Of a stretch of DNA of 64,000 nt, positions 9,035-17,727 are shown piece by piece (positions within the stretch are counted from its first letter, which is position 1; each line of letters starts with the position of its first letter). The translations under genes and the position numbers were made by a program. The DNA comes from Bacteroidales bacterium (GTDB taxonomy: Bacteria > Bacteroidota > Bacteroidia > Bacteroidales > P3). The notes under the pieces were generated by a model. The model saw only the letters and a list, made by a program, of their open reading frames with translations. It made no database searches and was not told where the DNA came from. The stretch is from the NCBI GenBank assembly GCA_017618625.1, contig JAFZTV010000033.1, positions 1 through 64,000 on the forward strand, written 5' to 3'.

Positions 9035-9658
9035 CTACCAGCGGCCGTAGTGGATTTTTTCTGGCTTCCACTTGTCCTTGGGTTTCTCGTCGAGGCGGGG
9101 ATAGCCGATAGGCACGACGCAGTAGGGCACAACATTGGCGGGCAGTCCCAGCTCCCGTTTCACCGGCTCCATCGTTCTGGCAAATGGATAGCATGCCGTC
9201 CAGCACGCTCCAAGTCCGTATGCTTCAGCTGCCAGTAGCAGGTTCTCTGTGCAGGCTCCCATATCGTCGCGCCAGATGGCGTTGGGACTCGTCACCGCCG
9301 GCCCGTTGGGGTTCTCTCTCGGCGGGCGCGTGACCGTGGTGTCGGCACACAAAACTATCACCACCGACGACTCCTTGAATTTCTTCATATTGCCGTTTCC
9401 GGCGAAAATCCTGTCATACTGCGAAGTATCTCTCAGCACCACAAAATACCACGGCTGGATGTTCATCCCCGTCGGTGCCGCCATAGCCGCCTTGAGCAGC
9501 TCGGTGACAATCTCGTCGGGCACCTTCTTGTCGGAATAGGTGCGTACACTCTTGCGCTGATGGATGTTGTTGAGTACCGCTTTGGTCTCTTTCTTCTGCG
9601 CATAGGCGCAAGGAGCCAGCATACTGAAAAGAACTAAAACTAAGACAATCTTTTTCAT
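9035..9658 (-). CDS. exported nitroreductase-family protein
   Basis: A 207-residue FMN-dependent nitroreductase fold with an N-terminal signal peptide (VLVLFSMLAPCAYAQ), which places it in the periplasm or envelope; most family members are cytoplasmic. Typical blocks: HQRKSVRTYSDKKV, AAPTGMNIQPWYFVV, LLAAEAYGLGACW (FMN site) and the C-terminal IGYPRLDEKP. The likely reaction is NAD(P)H-dependent reduction of a nitro or quinone compound, but no partner is visible. Single gene; the gap to rlmN is 48 nt. Confidence 0.85.
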   Translation of the reverse strand: MKKIVLVLVLFSMLAPCAYAQKKETKAVLNNIHQRKSVRTYSDKKVPDEIVTELLKAAMAAPTGMNIQPWYFVVLRDTSQYDRIFAGNGNMKKFKESSVVIVLCADTTVTRPPRENPNGPAVTSPNAIWRDDMGACTENLLLAAEAYGLGACWTACYPFARTMEPVKRELGLPANVVPYCVVPIGYPRLDEKPKDKWKPEKIHYGRW

Positions 9659-9706
9659 GATATATGGTTTTTAATGTGTAAACGATGCATTATAGATAGG
9701 TAGTAT

Positions 9707-10756
9707 CTAATCACCCTGTCCTGACACGGAACCGGCCAAAAGTCCACAGGCAGCCATGATGTCTTCGCCTCGCGATGCACGTATGGTACAGCGTATTCCG
9801 TGTTCGTTGAGGATATCCATGAAACGCTCCATCTTCTCACGCGGCGAGGAGCGGAACGGTGTGCCAGGCGAGGTGTGGAACCTTATCAGGTTCACGCGGC
9901 ACCGCAGCGGTGAGAGCAGTTTTATCAAGGCTTCGGCGTGGCTCTTGTCGTCATTCATGCCGCCAAACATAGTGTATTCAAACGACAGGCGTCGCTGGCC
10001 GCCCCAGTCATATCGTTTCAGCATGGACACCACCTCGGCTATAGGATAGGCCTTCTGCATGGGCATTATAGCCAACCGCTCGGCAGCGACGGGGTTGTGG
10101 AGGCTTATGGCCAAATGGCAGTCGCAATAGCGCATAAAGCGTTCGATGCCCGGCTTCACTCCCACGGTGCTCACCGTTATGCGGTGCGGGCTCCATCCGA
10201 GACCCCAGTCAGCCGTCAGCACCTCTATCGACTGCATCACCGCTTCGTAGTTGTCAAACGGCTCGCCCATGCCCATATACACGATATTCGTCAGTTTTCC
10301 GAACTCGGGTATGGAGAATATCTGGTTAAGTATCTCGCTGGCCGTCAAACTGCATTTGTAGCCCTGACTGCCTGTGACGCAGAAACGGCAACCCATCTTG
10401 CATCCCGCCTGGCAGGATACACAGAGCGTTGCTCTCTCTCCGTCGGGGATATATACCGTCTCAATGAAACAGCGCACCTGAGAGTCGCCCTGACCGCCGA
10501 CTTCAAAAACATACTTTTTAGTTCCGTCGCGCGACACCTGGCATTCCAGCGGCGCCTTACGCTCTATGCTGCAAAACTCCTTCAGCCGCGTCCGCACCTT
10601 AAGCGACAGATTCGTCATTGCGTCGATGCTGTCCACACCTTTGGCATAGAGCCAGTCACACATTTGACGCGCCGCGTACTTCGGCAGTTCTTCCGCCTCA
10701 CACAGCTCCTGCAACCCAGCCAGAGATTTGCCAAAGAGGTTCTCCATCTTTACCAT
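9707..10756 (-). CDS. rlmN: dual-specificity 23S rRNA/tRNA adenine-C2 methyltransferase
   Basis: A 349-residue RlmN. The radical SAM cluster Cys residues are C119, C123 and C126 (CKMGCRFC). The methyl-carrier Cys337 lies in the C-terminal AACGLL motif, as in the E. coli enzyme. The GMGEPFDNY block and VSTVGVKPGI are family hallmarks. It methylates A2503 of 23S rRNA and A37 of some tRNAs. The first ATG overlaps the PBP1A stop by 7 bp; a second Met (10747) would leave a 2-nt gap. Last gene of a minus-strand block starting at holB. Confidence 0.96.
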   Translation of the reverse strand: MVKMENLFGKSLAGLQELCEAEELPKYAARQMCDWLYAKGVDSIDAMTNLSLKVRTRLKEFCSIERKAPLECQVSRDGTKKYVFEVGGQGDSQVRCFIETVYIPDGERATLCVSCQAGCKMGCRFCVTGSQGYKCSLTASEILNQIFSIPEFGKLTNIVYMGMGEPFDNYEAVMQSIEVLTADWGLGWSPHRITVSTVGVKPGIERFMRYCDCHLAISLHNPVAAERLAIMPMQKAYPIAEVVSMLKRYDWGGQRRLSFEYTMFGGMNDDKSHAEALIKLLSPLRCRVNLIRFHTSPGTPFRSSPREKMERFMDILNEHGIRCTIRASRGEDIMAACGLLAGSVSGQGD

Positions 10757-13029
10757 ATCGACTCGTCGGTGCCAATGTCGGTCACTCCGGCGTCGGGCGA
10801 GTTCTTCTCGGCCTCGACTTCCGTCCAGAAGTATGATGCATCCATATCCTCCGATGTAACAGAGTTCGGCTTCTGGAAATCTCCTCTCGAGAACTTCAGG
10901 TTGTTGTCTTCATAGATTTTCTGCATCATATAGCCGAATATAGGCAACGCCTGCGCTGCACCTTGTCCGTAAGCCATGTTGCGGAAGTGTATCGACCTCA
11001 GTTCGCCTCCCGTCCAGATAGCTGTGGCTAATTTCGGCGTGATGCCCATAAACCAGCAGTCGGAGTTGTTCTGTGTCGTTCCTGTCTTTCCCGCTATGGC
11101 AGTGGTGTACTGGTTAAGTTTGTATTTGTAGTTTAGACGGCATCCTGTTCCGCTCGACACCACTCCCTGCATCAGCGACAGCATAAGGTATGCCGTGCGC
11201 GGGCTCAGCGCCTCGTGGCGTTCGGGGGTGAAGCGCGCCAGCACCTTTCCGTGCTTGTCTTCGATTCGCGTGATAAATATCGGCTCGACATATTCGCCGT
11301 TGTTGGCAAAGGTGGCCATCGCTCCCGCCATCTCGGCCACGGTTATCTCAGGCGTTCCGACCGATATGGCGGGCACAGCGGGTATGTCGCTCTTCACTCC
11401 CAGCTTGCGCGCTATCGATATCACCTGCTCGGGCGACCCTTGTTTCATCAGGTAGGCTGACACCCAGTTGATTGAGTTGGCCAGTGCCCATTTCAGCGTC
11501 ACCATCTCGCCTTCTCTCGCATGCGACGAGTTCTTCGGGCACCACAGGCCGCCTCGTCCGTTGTCGAAACACACCTCGGCGTTAGGCACCACCGTGCCGG
11601 GTGTCATCCCGAGGTCCTGTATGGCCATCGTATAGACGAATGGCTTGAAGGTGGAACCCACCTGTCGCAAGCTCCACACATTGTCGTATTTGAAGTAGCG
11701 GTAGTTGATGCCGCCAACGTACGCCTTCACATATCCCGTCCCCGGCTCCACCGACATCAATCCCACATTCAGGAAACCTTTGTAGTACCGCAGCGAATCC
11801 CACGGACTCATCATCGTGTCCTTCATCCCTTTCCAGGTGAACACCGACATCTGCACCTTTTTGTTAAACTCCTCCCTTATCTCCGTTTCTTTGGCTCCAG
11901 CCTGCTTGCGCTGGTAGTAGCGGTCGCTGTTTATCATCGCTTGTCGCAGATATTTTTCCTGCTGCTCCTTTCCTATGCCGCTGAACGGGTTTCTGTCCTT
12001 GCGGCGTGCCAGCTCCTTGTCAAAGGCGGGTTGTATCTCCTCGCCCATGTGTTTGCGGACAGCTTCTTCGGCGTATGCCTGTATGCGCGAGTCGATGGTA
12101 GTGTAAATACGCAAACCGTCCTTGTGTACGTCATACTGCGTTCCGTCGCTCTTGCGCTGGTGCTTGCACCACTCCTTCATCTCGCCGCGCACATACTCGC
12201 GGAAATAGGTCGCAAGACCGTCGTTATGGCTCTGCGGCGTGTAGCGCGACATGTTGATTGGTTTCTCCTTCAGCGCCTCATATTCCTCGTCAGTCAGATA
12301 GTCGTAGTGGTTCATCTGGCTTAACACCACGTTGCGCCTGTTCAGCGAGTGGTCGGGATGCAGAACGGGCGAATAGGTCGTGGGCGCTTTCAGCAGACCC
12401 ACCAGCACCGCAGCCTCGTCAACTTCGAGTTCCGCAGGCGACTTCCCGAAGAAAGTCCTCGCGGCTGTCTTTATTCCGAAAGCGTTGCTGCCGAAATCCA
12501 CGGTGTTCAGATACATCGTGATTATCTCCCTCTTCGAGTAGCGGTGTTCCAGCTTCACAGCAACCACCCATTCCTTGAGCTTAGAATACACCGTTCCCAG
12601 CTTGCTTTTACGCTCGCGTGGGAAGAGGTTTTTCGCCAGCTGCTGCGTGATGGTGCTTCCTCCGCCGCTGTTTCTGTGACGACCCAACACCGTCTTGAAC
12701 AGCACTCGCACAAGGCTTCGCGAGTCTATGCCGCTATGCTTGTAGAAGCGGGCGTCCTCGGTGGCAATCAAAGCGTTTATCACGTTGGGCGAAATGTCCT
12801 CATACCTCACGTCCGAACGGTTCTGTATGCCTATATAGCCCAGCACCACTCCGTCGCTCGAGATTACCTCCGACGCCTGCATGCTGTTCGGGTTCTCCAG
12901 TTCCTCAAACGAGGGCATAAACCCAAGGCATCCGGCCGACAGCAGTACGAAGAACAGTATTACGGTCAGCCAGAATCCGCCGAATATGTACCATAGTATC
13001 CGATACAGCTTTGTGTGATCTTGTTTCAT
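10750..13029 (-). CDS. bifunctional penicillin-binding protein 1A
   Basis: About 759 residues from the ATG before KQDHTKLYR; the longer frame would overlap gldH. One transmembrane helix near residues 10-35 anchors it in the inner membrane. The glycosyltransferase domain carries ATEDARFYKHSG with the catalytic Glu, then GGGSTITQQLAKNLF. The transpeptidase domain has VGSTFKPF (SxxK), SIN (SxN) and GKTGTT (KTG). It polymerises and cross-links peptidoglycan. Placement between gldH and rlmN in a housekeeping block is conserved in Bacteroidota. Confidence 0.95.
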   Translation of the reverse strand: MKQDHTKLYRILWYIFGGFWLTVILFFVLLSAGCLGFMPSFEELENPNSMQASEVISSDGVVLGYIGIQNRSDVRYEDISPNVINALIATEDARFYKHSGIDSRSLVRVLFKTVLGRHRNSGGGSTITQQLAKNLFPRERKSKLGTVYSKLKEWVVAVKLEHRYSKREIITMYLNTVDFGSNAFGIKTAARTFFGKSPAELEVDEAAVLVGLLKAPTTYSPVLHPDHSLNRRNVVLSQMNHYDYLTDEEYEALKEKPINMSRYTPQSHNDGLATYFREYVRGEMKEWCKHQRKSDGTQYDVHKDGLRIYTTIDSRIQAYAEEAVRKHMGEEIQPAFDKELARRKDRNPFSGIGKEQQEKYLRQAMINSDRYYQRKQAGAKETEIREEFNKKVQMSVFTWKGMKDTMMSPWDSLRYYKGFLNVGLMSVEPGTGYVKAYVGGINYRYFKYDNVWSLRQVGSTFKPFVYTMAIQDLGMTPGTVVPNAEVCFDNGRGGLWCPKNSSHAREGEMVTLKWALANSINWVSAYLMKQGSPEQVISIARKLGVKSDIPAVPAISVGTPEITVAEMAGAMATFANNGEYVEPIFITRIEDKHGKVLARFTPERHEALSPRTAYLMLSLMQGVVSSGTGCRLNYKYKLNQYTTAIAGKTGTTQNNSDCWFMGITPKLATAIWTGGELRSIHFRNMAYGQGAAQALPIFGYMMQKIYEDNNLKFSRGDFQKPNSVTSEDMDASYFWTEVEAEKNSPDAGVTDIGTDESIW

Positions 13030-13048
13030 AATTGTCGTTGTTGTGTGC

Positions 13049-13522
13049 TTAGCGGCCTGCTGTCTCCACATGCAGCCCTATGTTCTTTATTCCTGTCACC
13101 ACCGTGTCCCTCATAGCGTGTGTCACCTGGAAGGTGTACGTTCCCTTTATCGGGAATATCACACTCTTGTGCAGCAGGTAGCGCCCGTCAACATGTCTGT
13201 TCGTCTGCCTCCCGTACCATCTCCCATATGCGTCGGCCAGCGGACACTCCAGCGTGTCCCTGCGCTCCACCATGTCGGGAAACGTGGTCTTGACAAACAG
13301 GAAGAGGTTCGAGTAGGCATAGTCCTTCGTGTTGCGCACATCTATGTAGAAGTCGTACGGCGTCAGCGTGTCTTCTATGTCCACCGCAAACCGCAAGTCT
13401 TCATCCATATACCACCCCTCTTTATCTACTGCGCTATGCTTGTCGTAGAATGTCCCTTTGGCACATCCGCACATCAGCGTCACGGCCGCTGCCGCCACCA
13501 TCAAGGTTCTTTTCAGTTTCAT
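13049..13522 (-). CDS. gldH: gliding motility lipoprotein GldH
   Basis: A 157-residue lipoprotein starting at the ATG before KLKRTLM, with lipobox LMCGC. The GldH pattern is visible: WYMDEDLRF, DFYIDVRNTKDYAYSNLFLF, CPLADAYGRWYG and FPIKGTYTFQVTHAMR. In Flavobacterium GldH belongs to the gliding machinery; in non-gliding Bacteroidales homologues persist, often with a type IX secretion system. T9SS sorting domains elsewhere in the window fit that. It lies 2 nt after the ricT stop and 19 nt before PBP1A. Confidence 0.9.
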   Translation of the reverse strand: MKLKRTLMVAAAAVTLMCGCAKGTFYDKHSAVDKEGWYMDEDLRFAVDIEDTLTPYDFYIDVRNTKDYAYSNLFLFVKTTFPDMVERRDTLECPLADAYGRWYGRQTNRHVDGRYLLHKSVIFPIKGTYTFQVTHAMRDTVVTGIKNIGLHVETAGR

Positions 13523-13524
13523 GG

Positions 13525-15255
13525 CTATTGGTTTGGAGTGTTGTTCTGTTCGTTCCACGGACGGCGGTTGCGCGGGTTCTGCTGACGGTTCGACGCGTTG
13601 GGGTCTCTGTGTCTCTGCTCGTTGCGTTCACCGTGGTTGTCGTGGTTGTCGCGGTTGTCCCTTCGGCGGTCCTGCACTCGTGCCGACCCGTCGCCCGACG
13701 GCCTTTGCTGCGGTCTTTCGCGGCGCTGCACTTGCTGGTCGCGTGGCGGGCGGTTGTCGCGGCGCATGTTCTGTCCGCGTCTCTCCTGCCCTTGGCCTCC
13801 CTGCGTCTTCCCGTCTTCGTCCACCACTCCGTTGCCGCCTTCGGCCATCCGCTTTATCTCTCTCTCGAATTCCGCATCCGTCGTCTCCTGCTCCAGCGCC
13901 GACGTTGACATCAGTTCTGTCTGGAAATCTTCCATTTGCTCCGGATACTCTTGGTTGCGGTTCATCTCAATTATCTTCTTCACGCTCTCTGCAGGCAGCG
14001 CATGCAGGTCTCCCTCTCCCTCGTAGGCATACCACATTATCCCCCTGAACACGTCTGTCTTCTTATACAGCGCCAGCCCTTTCTTGAATCTCAGGTGTAC
14101 TCCCATCTGCGGCAGTTTCTTCAGCGCGTCGGCATACACCTCGTATTCGAAGTTCAGGCAGCATTTCAACTTTCCACACTGGCCGGCCAGCTTCTGCGGG
14201 TTGGGCAGTATCTGCTGCACCTTCGCCGCATTGGTTGACACCGTCTTGAAGTTCGTCAGCCACGTGCAGCAGCACAGCTCTCTTCCGCACGTCCCTATGC
14301 CGCCCACCTTGGCGGCCTCCTGCCTCACTCCTATCTGTTTCATCTCCACCCTCACGTGGAACTCCTCGGCCAGCAGTTTTATCAGCACCCTGAAATCCAC
14401 CCTCTCATCGGCGGTATAGTAGAATATCGCCTTCCCGTGGTCGCCCTGCATCTCCACGTCGTTTATCTTCATCTCCAACCCCAGGCTTTCCGCTATCTGA
14501 CGTGTTTTCAGCACCGCGTTACGCTCCTCTTTTATGGCACCCACCCACTTCTCTATGTCTGTCGGTTTCGCCCTTCGGTACAACTTCTTTATCGCCTCCG
14601 ACTCTGGGTCTATCTTGCGCTCCTTGAGCCTAATCCTGCACACTTCGCCCGTGAGGCTCACTATTCCGATGTCGTGTCCAGGTGCTCCCTCCACCGCCAC
14701 CAGGTCTCCCTCCGTCACATTCAGCCCTTCCGGCAGTCGGTAGAAGTCCTTGCGGTTGTTCTTGAAGCGCACCTCCACTATGTTGAAGCCCGTCTCCTCC
14801 GGCAGCTTTATGTTGCTCATCCAGTTCGTTGTGGCCAGCTTGCTGCAGCTGTCCCTTTCCCAGCGGCTCACAGGCTCGTAGCATTTCGGGCAGTGGTTGC
14901 AGCCTCTCATCACAAAGTCGTTCTCCTCATATTTCACCCACGGTATCTCCGGTTCTGGCTCAGCATACGGGTCGATGATGTCGTCTGGGCGTGCTCCCGA
15001 TTCGGCATACGCTCCCTCCTCGTCCAGCTCCTTCTTGTCACCGCCGTTCTTGCGCTGGTTGCGGCGTTCGGCCTGGCGCTGCGCCTCGGCGGCTATCTCC
15101 TCCGGCGTCGCTATATAGTCCTCCTCGTCGTCATCCACGGCACTCGTCTCCGGCGCCTCGGGCAAAGCTTCCGCTTCCGCCTGCCTCACTTGCTCTTTCT
15201 CCGCCTCTTCGCGGCGGCTGTCCCTATTTGGTCTTCTTCTTTGTTCGTTTCTCAT
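13525..15255 (-). CDS. ricT: PSP1-domain protein, RicT/YaaT-like
   Basis: A 576-residue protein starting at the ATG before RNEQRRR. The central PSP1 domain has Cys clusters CGRELCCC and CGKLKCC, which bind iron-sulfur clusters in the B. subtilis Ric (YaaT/YlbF/YmcA) complex. An additional GCNHCPKC box lies upstream of it. The N-terminus is acidic and low-complexity; the C-terminal 120 residues are an Arg/Gln/Asn/Pro-rich, probably disordered tail suited to RNA binding. In Bacillus the complex affects RNA processing; the Bacteroidota role is less clear. Located between holB and gldH, the usual order. Confidence 0.88.
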   Translation of the reverse strand: MRNEQRRRPNRDSRREEAEKEQVRQAEAEALPEAPETSAVDDDEEDYIATPEEIAAEAQRQAERRNQRKNGGDKKELDEEGAYAESGARPDDIIDPYAEPEPEIPWVKYEENDFVMRGCNHCPKCYEPVSRWERDSCSKLATTNWMSNIKLPEETGFNIVEVRFKNNRKDFYRLPEGLNVTEGDLVAVEGAPGHDIGIVSLTGEVCRIRLKERKIDPESEAIKKLYRRAKPTDIEKWVGAIKEERNAVLKTRQIAESLGLEMKINDVEMQGDHGKAIFYYTADERVDFRVLIKLLAEEFHVRVEMKQIGVRQEAAKVGGIGTCGRELCCCTWLTNFKTVSTNAAKVQQILPNPQKLAGQCGKLKCCLNFEYEVYADALKKLPQMGVHLRFKKGLALYKKTDVFRGIMWYAYEGEGDLHALPAESVKKIIEMNRNQEYPEQMEDFQTELMSTSALEQETTDAEFEREIKRMAEGGNGVVDEDGKTQGGQGQERRGQNMRRDNRPPRDQQVQRRERPQQRPSGDGSARVQDRRRDNRDNHDNHGERNEQRHRDPNASNRQQNPRNRRPWNEQNNTPNQ

Positions 15256-15290
15256 GTCTTTACTTTTGTTTAGACGCCAATCCGCTCCCG

Positions 15291-16388
15291 CTATCTGTTC
15301 TTGATATACCTGCTCAGCTGGAACGAAAGGTGCATGAATGTCACCTTCGCGTTGGCGTTTCGTTCTATCGAAAAGAGAGCCTCGCTTACGCTCTCGTATA
15401 TTTGTTCCACATTCCTGGTCGTCACCATCGACGGAAACATCGCGTCGAATCTCTCGTCGCCCGTCTTGAGTCCCGCGGCCATACCTCCGGCCGTCTGACC
15501 GTAGCACCGTCTCATATTGTCCAGCACATACCCCAGAAACACCTTCTGCCGCTCTCTTCCAGCTCCCGATATGTTTTCCACCCATTTCGACAGCTCGGCC
15601 ATCTTCAACTTAAACAGCAGCCGCATCCATTCCACAAACATCCGCTTCGACTCCTCTACATCCTCGCTCTCCGCCTTCAGCCGCTGCGCCACCATATAGT
15701 CGCCCTCCGCCTCCTCAGGGAGCCCCGCGTCAATTATCCTCGACACTCTCGTCGTCTGCACCCTGCTCCTCACCGTCTCCAACATCCGGTCGACATTCTC
15801 TCCCACCAGCATTATCAGCGTCCCCGCATACGGCTCCTCCAGCGTCTTCAGCAACTCGTTCGCCACCTGCGGCCTTATATTCTCCGGCATCCACAGTATG
15901 AACACCTTCTCCCTACCCTCATACGATGTCCTCGCCACCTCCTCTATCAGCTCCATCGCGTCGGCCGCCCTATACTCTCCCTGCTTGTTCTCCGCTCCAG
16001 CATACGCATACCACTCGTTCAAACTGACATACATGTTATTCTCCAGCAAGAACTTCACAAAATCCTCTCTATACTCCGCACAGCACGGCTTGTCCACCTT
16101 CGTCGTCGCCACCGACGGGAAATACAGGTGTACATCTGGATGCATCAGCGACGCTATCTTCTTGCAGCTCGGACACTCCCCGCACGAGTCGGCCCTCAGC
16201 TCGCTCCCCTCGCCATAGTGCTGACGGTTCTCGCACATCAGGTATTGCACATACCCCAACGCCAGAGCCAGCGTCCCGTAACCCATCTTTCCAAGCATCA
16301 GCTGAGCGTGGCTCACCCTCCCGGCGTCAATCACTTCCGTCAGCTGGTTTATCAGAACTCGTTGACCTACAATATCTTTGAAACGCAT
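15291..16388 (-). CDS. holB: DNA polymerase III subunit delta'
   Basis: A 365-residue clamp-loader subunit. It has the AAA+ fold with a degenerate Walker A (LGKMGYGT, lacking the usual GKS/T end), as expected of the non-hydrolysing delta' subunit. The Zn site is formed by C52, C69, C72 and C75 (CGECPSC). VANELLKTLEEPYAGT matches the family sensor region. It works with the gamma/tau and delta subunits to load the sliding clamp. First gene of the minus-strand block; a promoter-like TATATTTG lies just upstream. Confidence 0.93.
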   Translation of the reverse strand: MRFKDIVGQRVLINQLTEVIDAGRVSHAQLMLGKMGYGTLALALGYVQYLMCENRQHYGEGSELRADSCGECPSCKKIASLMHPDVHLYFPSVATTKVDKPCCAEYREDFVKFLLENNMYVSLNEWYAYAGAENKQGEYRAADAMELIEEVARTSYEGREKVFILWMPENIRPQVANELLKTLEEPYAGTLIMLVGENVDRMLETVRSRVQTTRVSRIIDAGLPEEAEGDYMVAQRLKAESEDVEESKRMFVEWMRLLFKLKMAELSKWVENISGAGRERQKVFLGYVLDNMRRCYGQTAGGMAAGLKTGDERFDAMFPSMVTTRNVEQIYESVSEALFSIERNANAKVTFMHLSFQLSRYIKNR

Positions 16389-16407
16389 CCCTTTTTAGTT
16401 TGAACTA

Positions 16408-16415
16408 CAAATATA
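16408..16415 (-). promoter_or_regulatory. minus-7 promoter box for holB
   Basis: TATATTTG on the minus strand fits the Bacteroidota TAnnTTTG element and lies 20 nt before the holB ATG. The minus-33 element is not clear. Confidence 0.45.
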
Positions 16416-16510
16416 CCACTTTTTACAAAATATATAATTTTATCTACTTTTCCTCATCCCCAAAATCCCGCTTTTTTCCTCAAATTCTCCGCTCTTCGCG
16501 AAAAAAATGA

Positions 16511-16518
16511 TATATTTG
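16511..16518 (+). promoter_or_regulatory. minus-7 promoter box for the ATP-grasp gene
   Basis: TATATTTG ends 2 nt before ATG 16521. Transcription starting about 6-7 nt downstream would begin inside or after that ATG, so the next in-frame ATG at 16548 may be the true start. Confidence 0.45.
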
Positions 16519-16520
16519 CA

Positions 16521-17675
16521 ATGAAAAAATTTCACACTGATAACCTCATGAAGTTCCTCAAGACCTTCGTCCGACACAAGCTGCGCGACCATAAATATCG
16601 CCACCTTCGACGTCTTAACAACGCCCAATACAAGGAGATTATGCTCCGCAACGCCATCCCCGACTCCCCCTGCGACGGCGAGTCCGATTGGCTCGCTCTC
16701 TGGCAGCGTTTCGGCGTCAAAGTCAGCCCTCGACAATACCGCGTCTTCCACCACTACATCGGCCCCAACCTCCACATCGTCCCCGAAGAGGTCTGCAACT
16801 GCTTTATCGAGCCCGTCCTCTGCCCCGAAGAACTGCGCGGCCCTTATCTCGACAAGAATTTCTTCGACCGCCTTCTCCCTCACGGCTTTCTCCCTACCTC
16901 CGTCTGCCGCTGCATCGACGGTCATTTCTACGATGCCGAATATCGTCTCCTCGACCTCGACGACACCCGTCTCCGCTCTCTCCTCAACGGCTTCTCCGCC
17001 GTCATCGTGAAACCTTCTTTCAACTCCACTCAAGGCGACGGCGTCGAACTCTTCTCTCTCTCCGCCGACGACAACTGGCTCAGCGCCTCCGACCGATCCC
17101 CTCTCTCCGTCGCTCTCCTCAAAGCTCGTTGGAGTGGCGATTTCATTATGCAGCAAGCCATCTCCCAGAGCGCTTTCACCGCCCAGTTCAACCCCTCGTC
17201 CGTCAACACCGTCCGGCTCGCCGTTTACCGCTCCGTCGCCGACGACAGCTGCCATATCCTCGGCGCCTTCATGCGCATAGGGGCCGCTGGCAACCTTGTT
17301 GACAACGTACACGGCGGCGGCTGTTTCGTCGCTATCAAACCCGACGGATCCCTCGGCGACACCGTTTTCAGCCAATACGCCGAGCCCTCACCGTTATCGC
17401 GCGCTTACCCTGACCTGCACTCCTCCTGCTTCCCCAACTGGGACCGAATCACCGCTTTCGGCAAGGATGTCTGTTCCCGCATACCTCACCACCGCCTGCT
17501 AGCTCTCGACATTGCCTTGGATACAAACGACAATCCCTGCCTCATCGAGTTCAACATCCATTATTTCGGCACTTGGCCTTTCCAGTTCTCTTACGGCTCC
17601 GCTTTTGGCGACTATGCCGACGAGATTATCGAATACTGCCTAAAAAACAACCCCGTTCGAATCCTGCGTTACTGA
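16521..17675 (+). CDS. sugar-transfer-associated ATP-grasp protein
   Basis: A 384-residue protein of the ATP-grasp group tied to sugar transfer (PF14397-like). Visible blocks: FSAVIVKPSFNSTQGDGV (nucleotide-binding strand), FIMQQAISQSAFTAQFNP, SSVNTVRLAVYRS, and the C-terminal LDIALDTNDNPCLIEFNIHY with the Mg-binding acidic and Asn residues. It probably ligates a carboxylate to an amine on a surface glycan or its precursor. The placement of a promoter box at 16511-16518 suggests the start may be ATG 16548. It stands alone ahead of the membrane protein gene, with a plus-strand flippase gene two genes downstream. Confidence 0.8.
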   Translation: MKKFHTDNLMKFLKTFVRHKLRDHKYRHLRRLNNAQYKEIMLRNAIPDSPCDGESDWLALWQRFGVKVSPRQYRVFHHYIGPNLHIVPEEVCNCFIEPVLCPEELRGPYLDKNFFDRLLPHGFLPTSVCRCIDGHFYDAEYRLLDLDDTRLRSLLNGFSAVIVKPSFNSTQGDGVELFSLSADDNWLSASDRSPLSVALLKARWSGDFIMQQAISQSAFTAQFNPSSVNTVRLAVYRSVADDSCHILGAFMRIGAAGNLVDNVHGGGCFVAIKPDGSLGDTVFSQYAEPSPLSRAYPDLHSSCFPNWDRITAFGKDVCSRIPHHRLLALDIALDTNDNPCLIEFNIHYFGTWPFQFSYGSAFGDYADEIIEYCLKNNPVRILRY

Positions 17676-17693
17676 TATATCCCTTAATCTTCG

Positions 17694-17701
17694 TAACTTT
17701 G
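17694..17701 (+). promoter_or_regulatory. minus-7 promoter box before the 704-residue membrane protein gene
   Basis: TAACTTTG 26 nt upstream of ATG 17728, in the 52-nt gap after the ATP-grasp stop. It suggests that the downstream genes have their own transcript. Confidence 0.45.
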
Positions 17702-17727
17702 CACCCCGAATCCAACCGACCCTTCCA

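Noticed and set aside
15256..15585. N-terminal extension of the RicT-like frame
   Set aside because: It overlaps the end of holB in another frame and lacks domain similarity; the Met at 15255 fits the usual RicT start.
16440..17375. 311-codon minus-strand frame opposite the ATP-grasp gene
   Set aside because: Its Gly/Val/Glu-rich text is an antisense artefact of the pyrimidine-biased plus-strand gene, which has clear ATP-grasp motifs.
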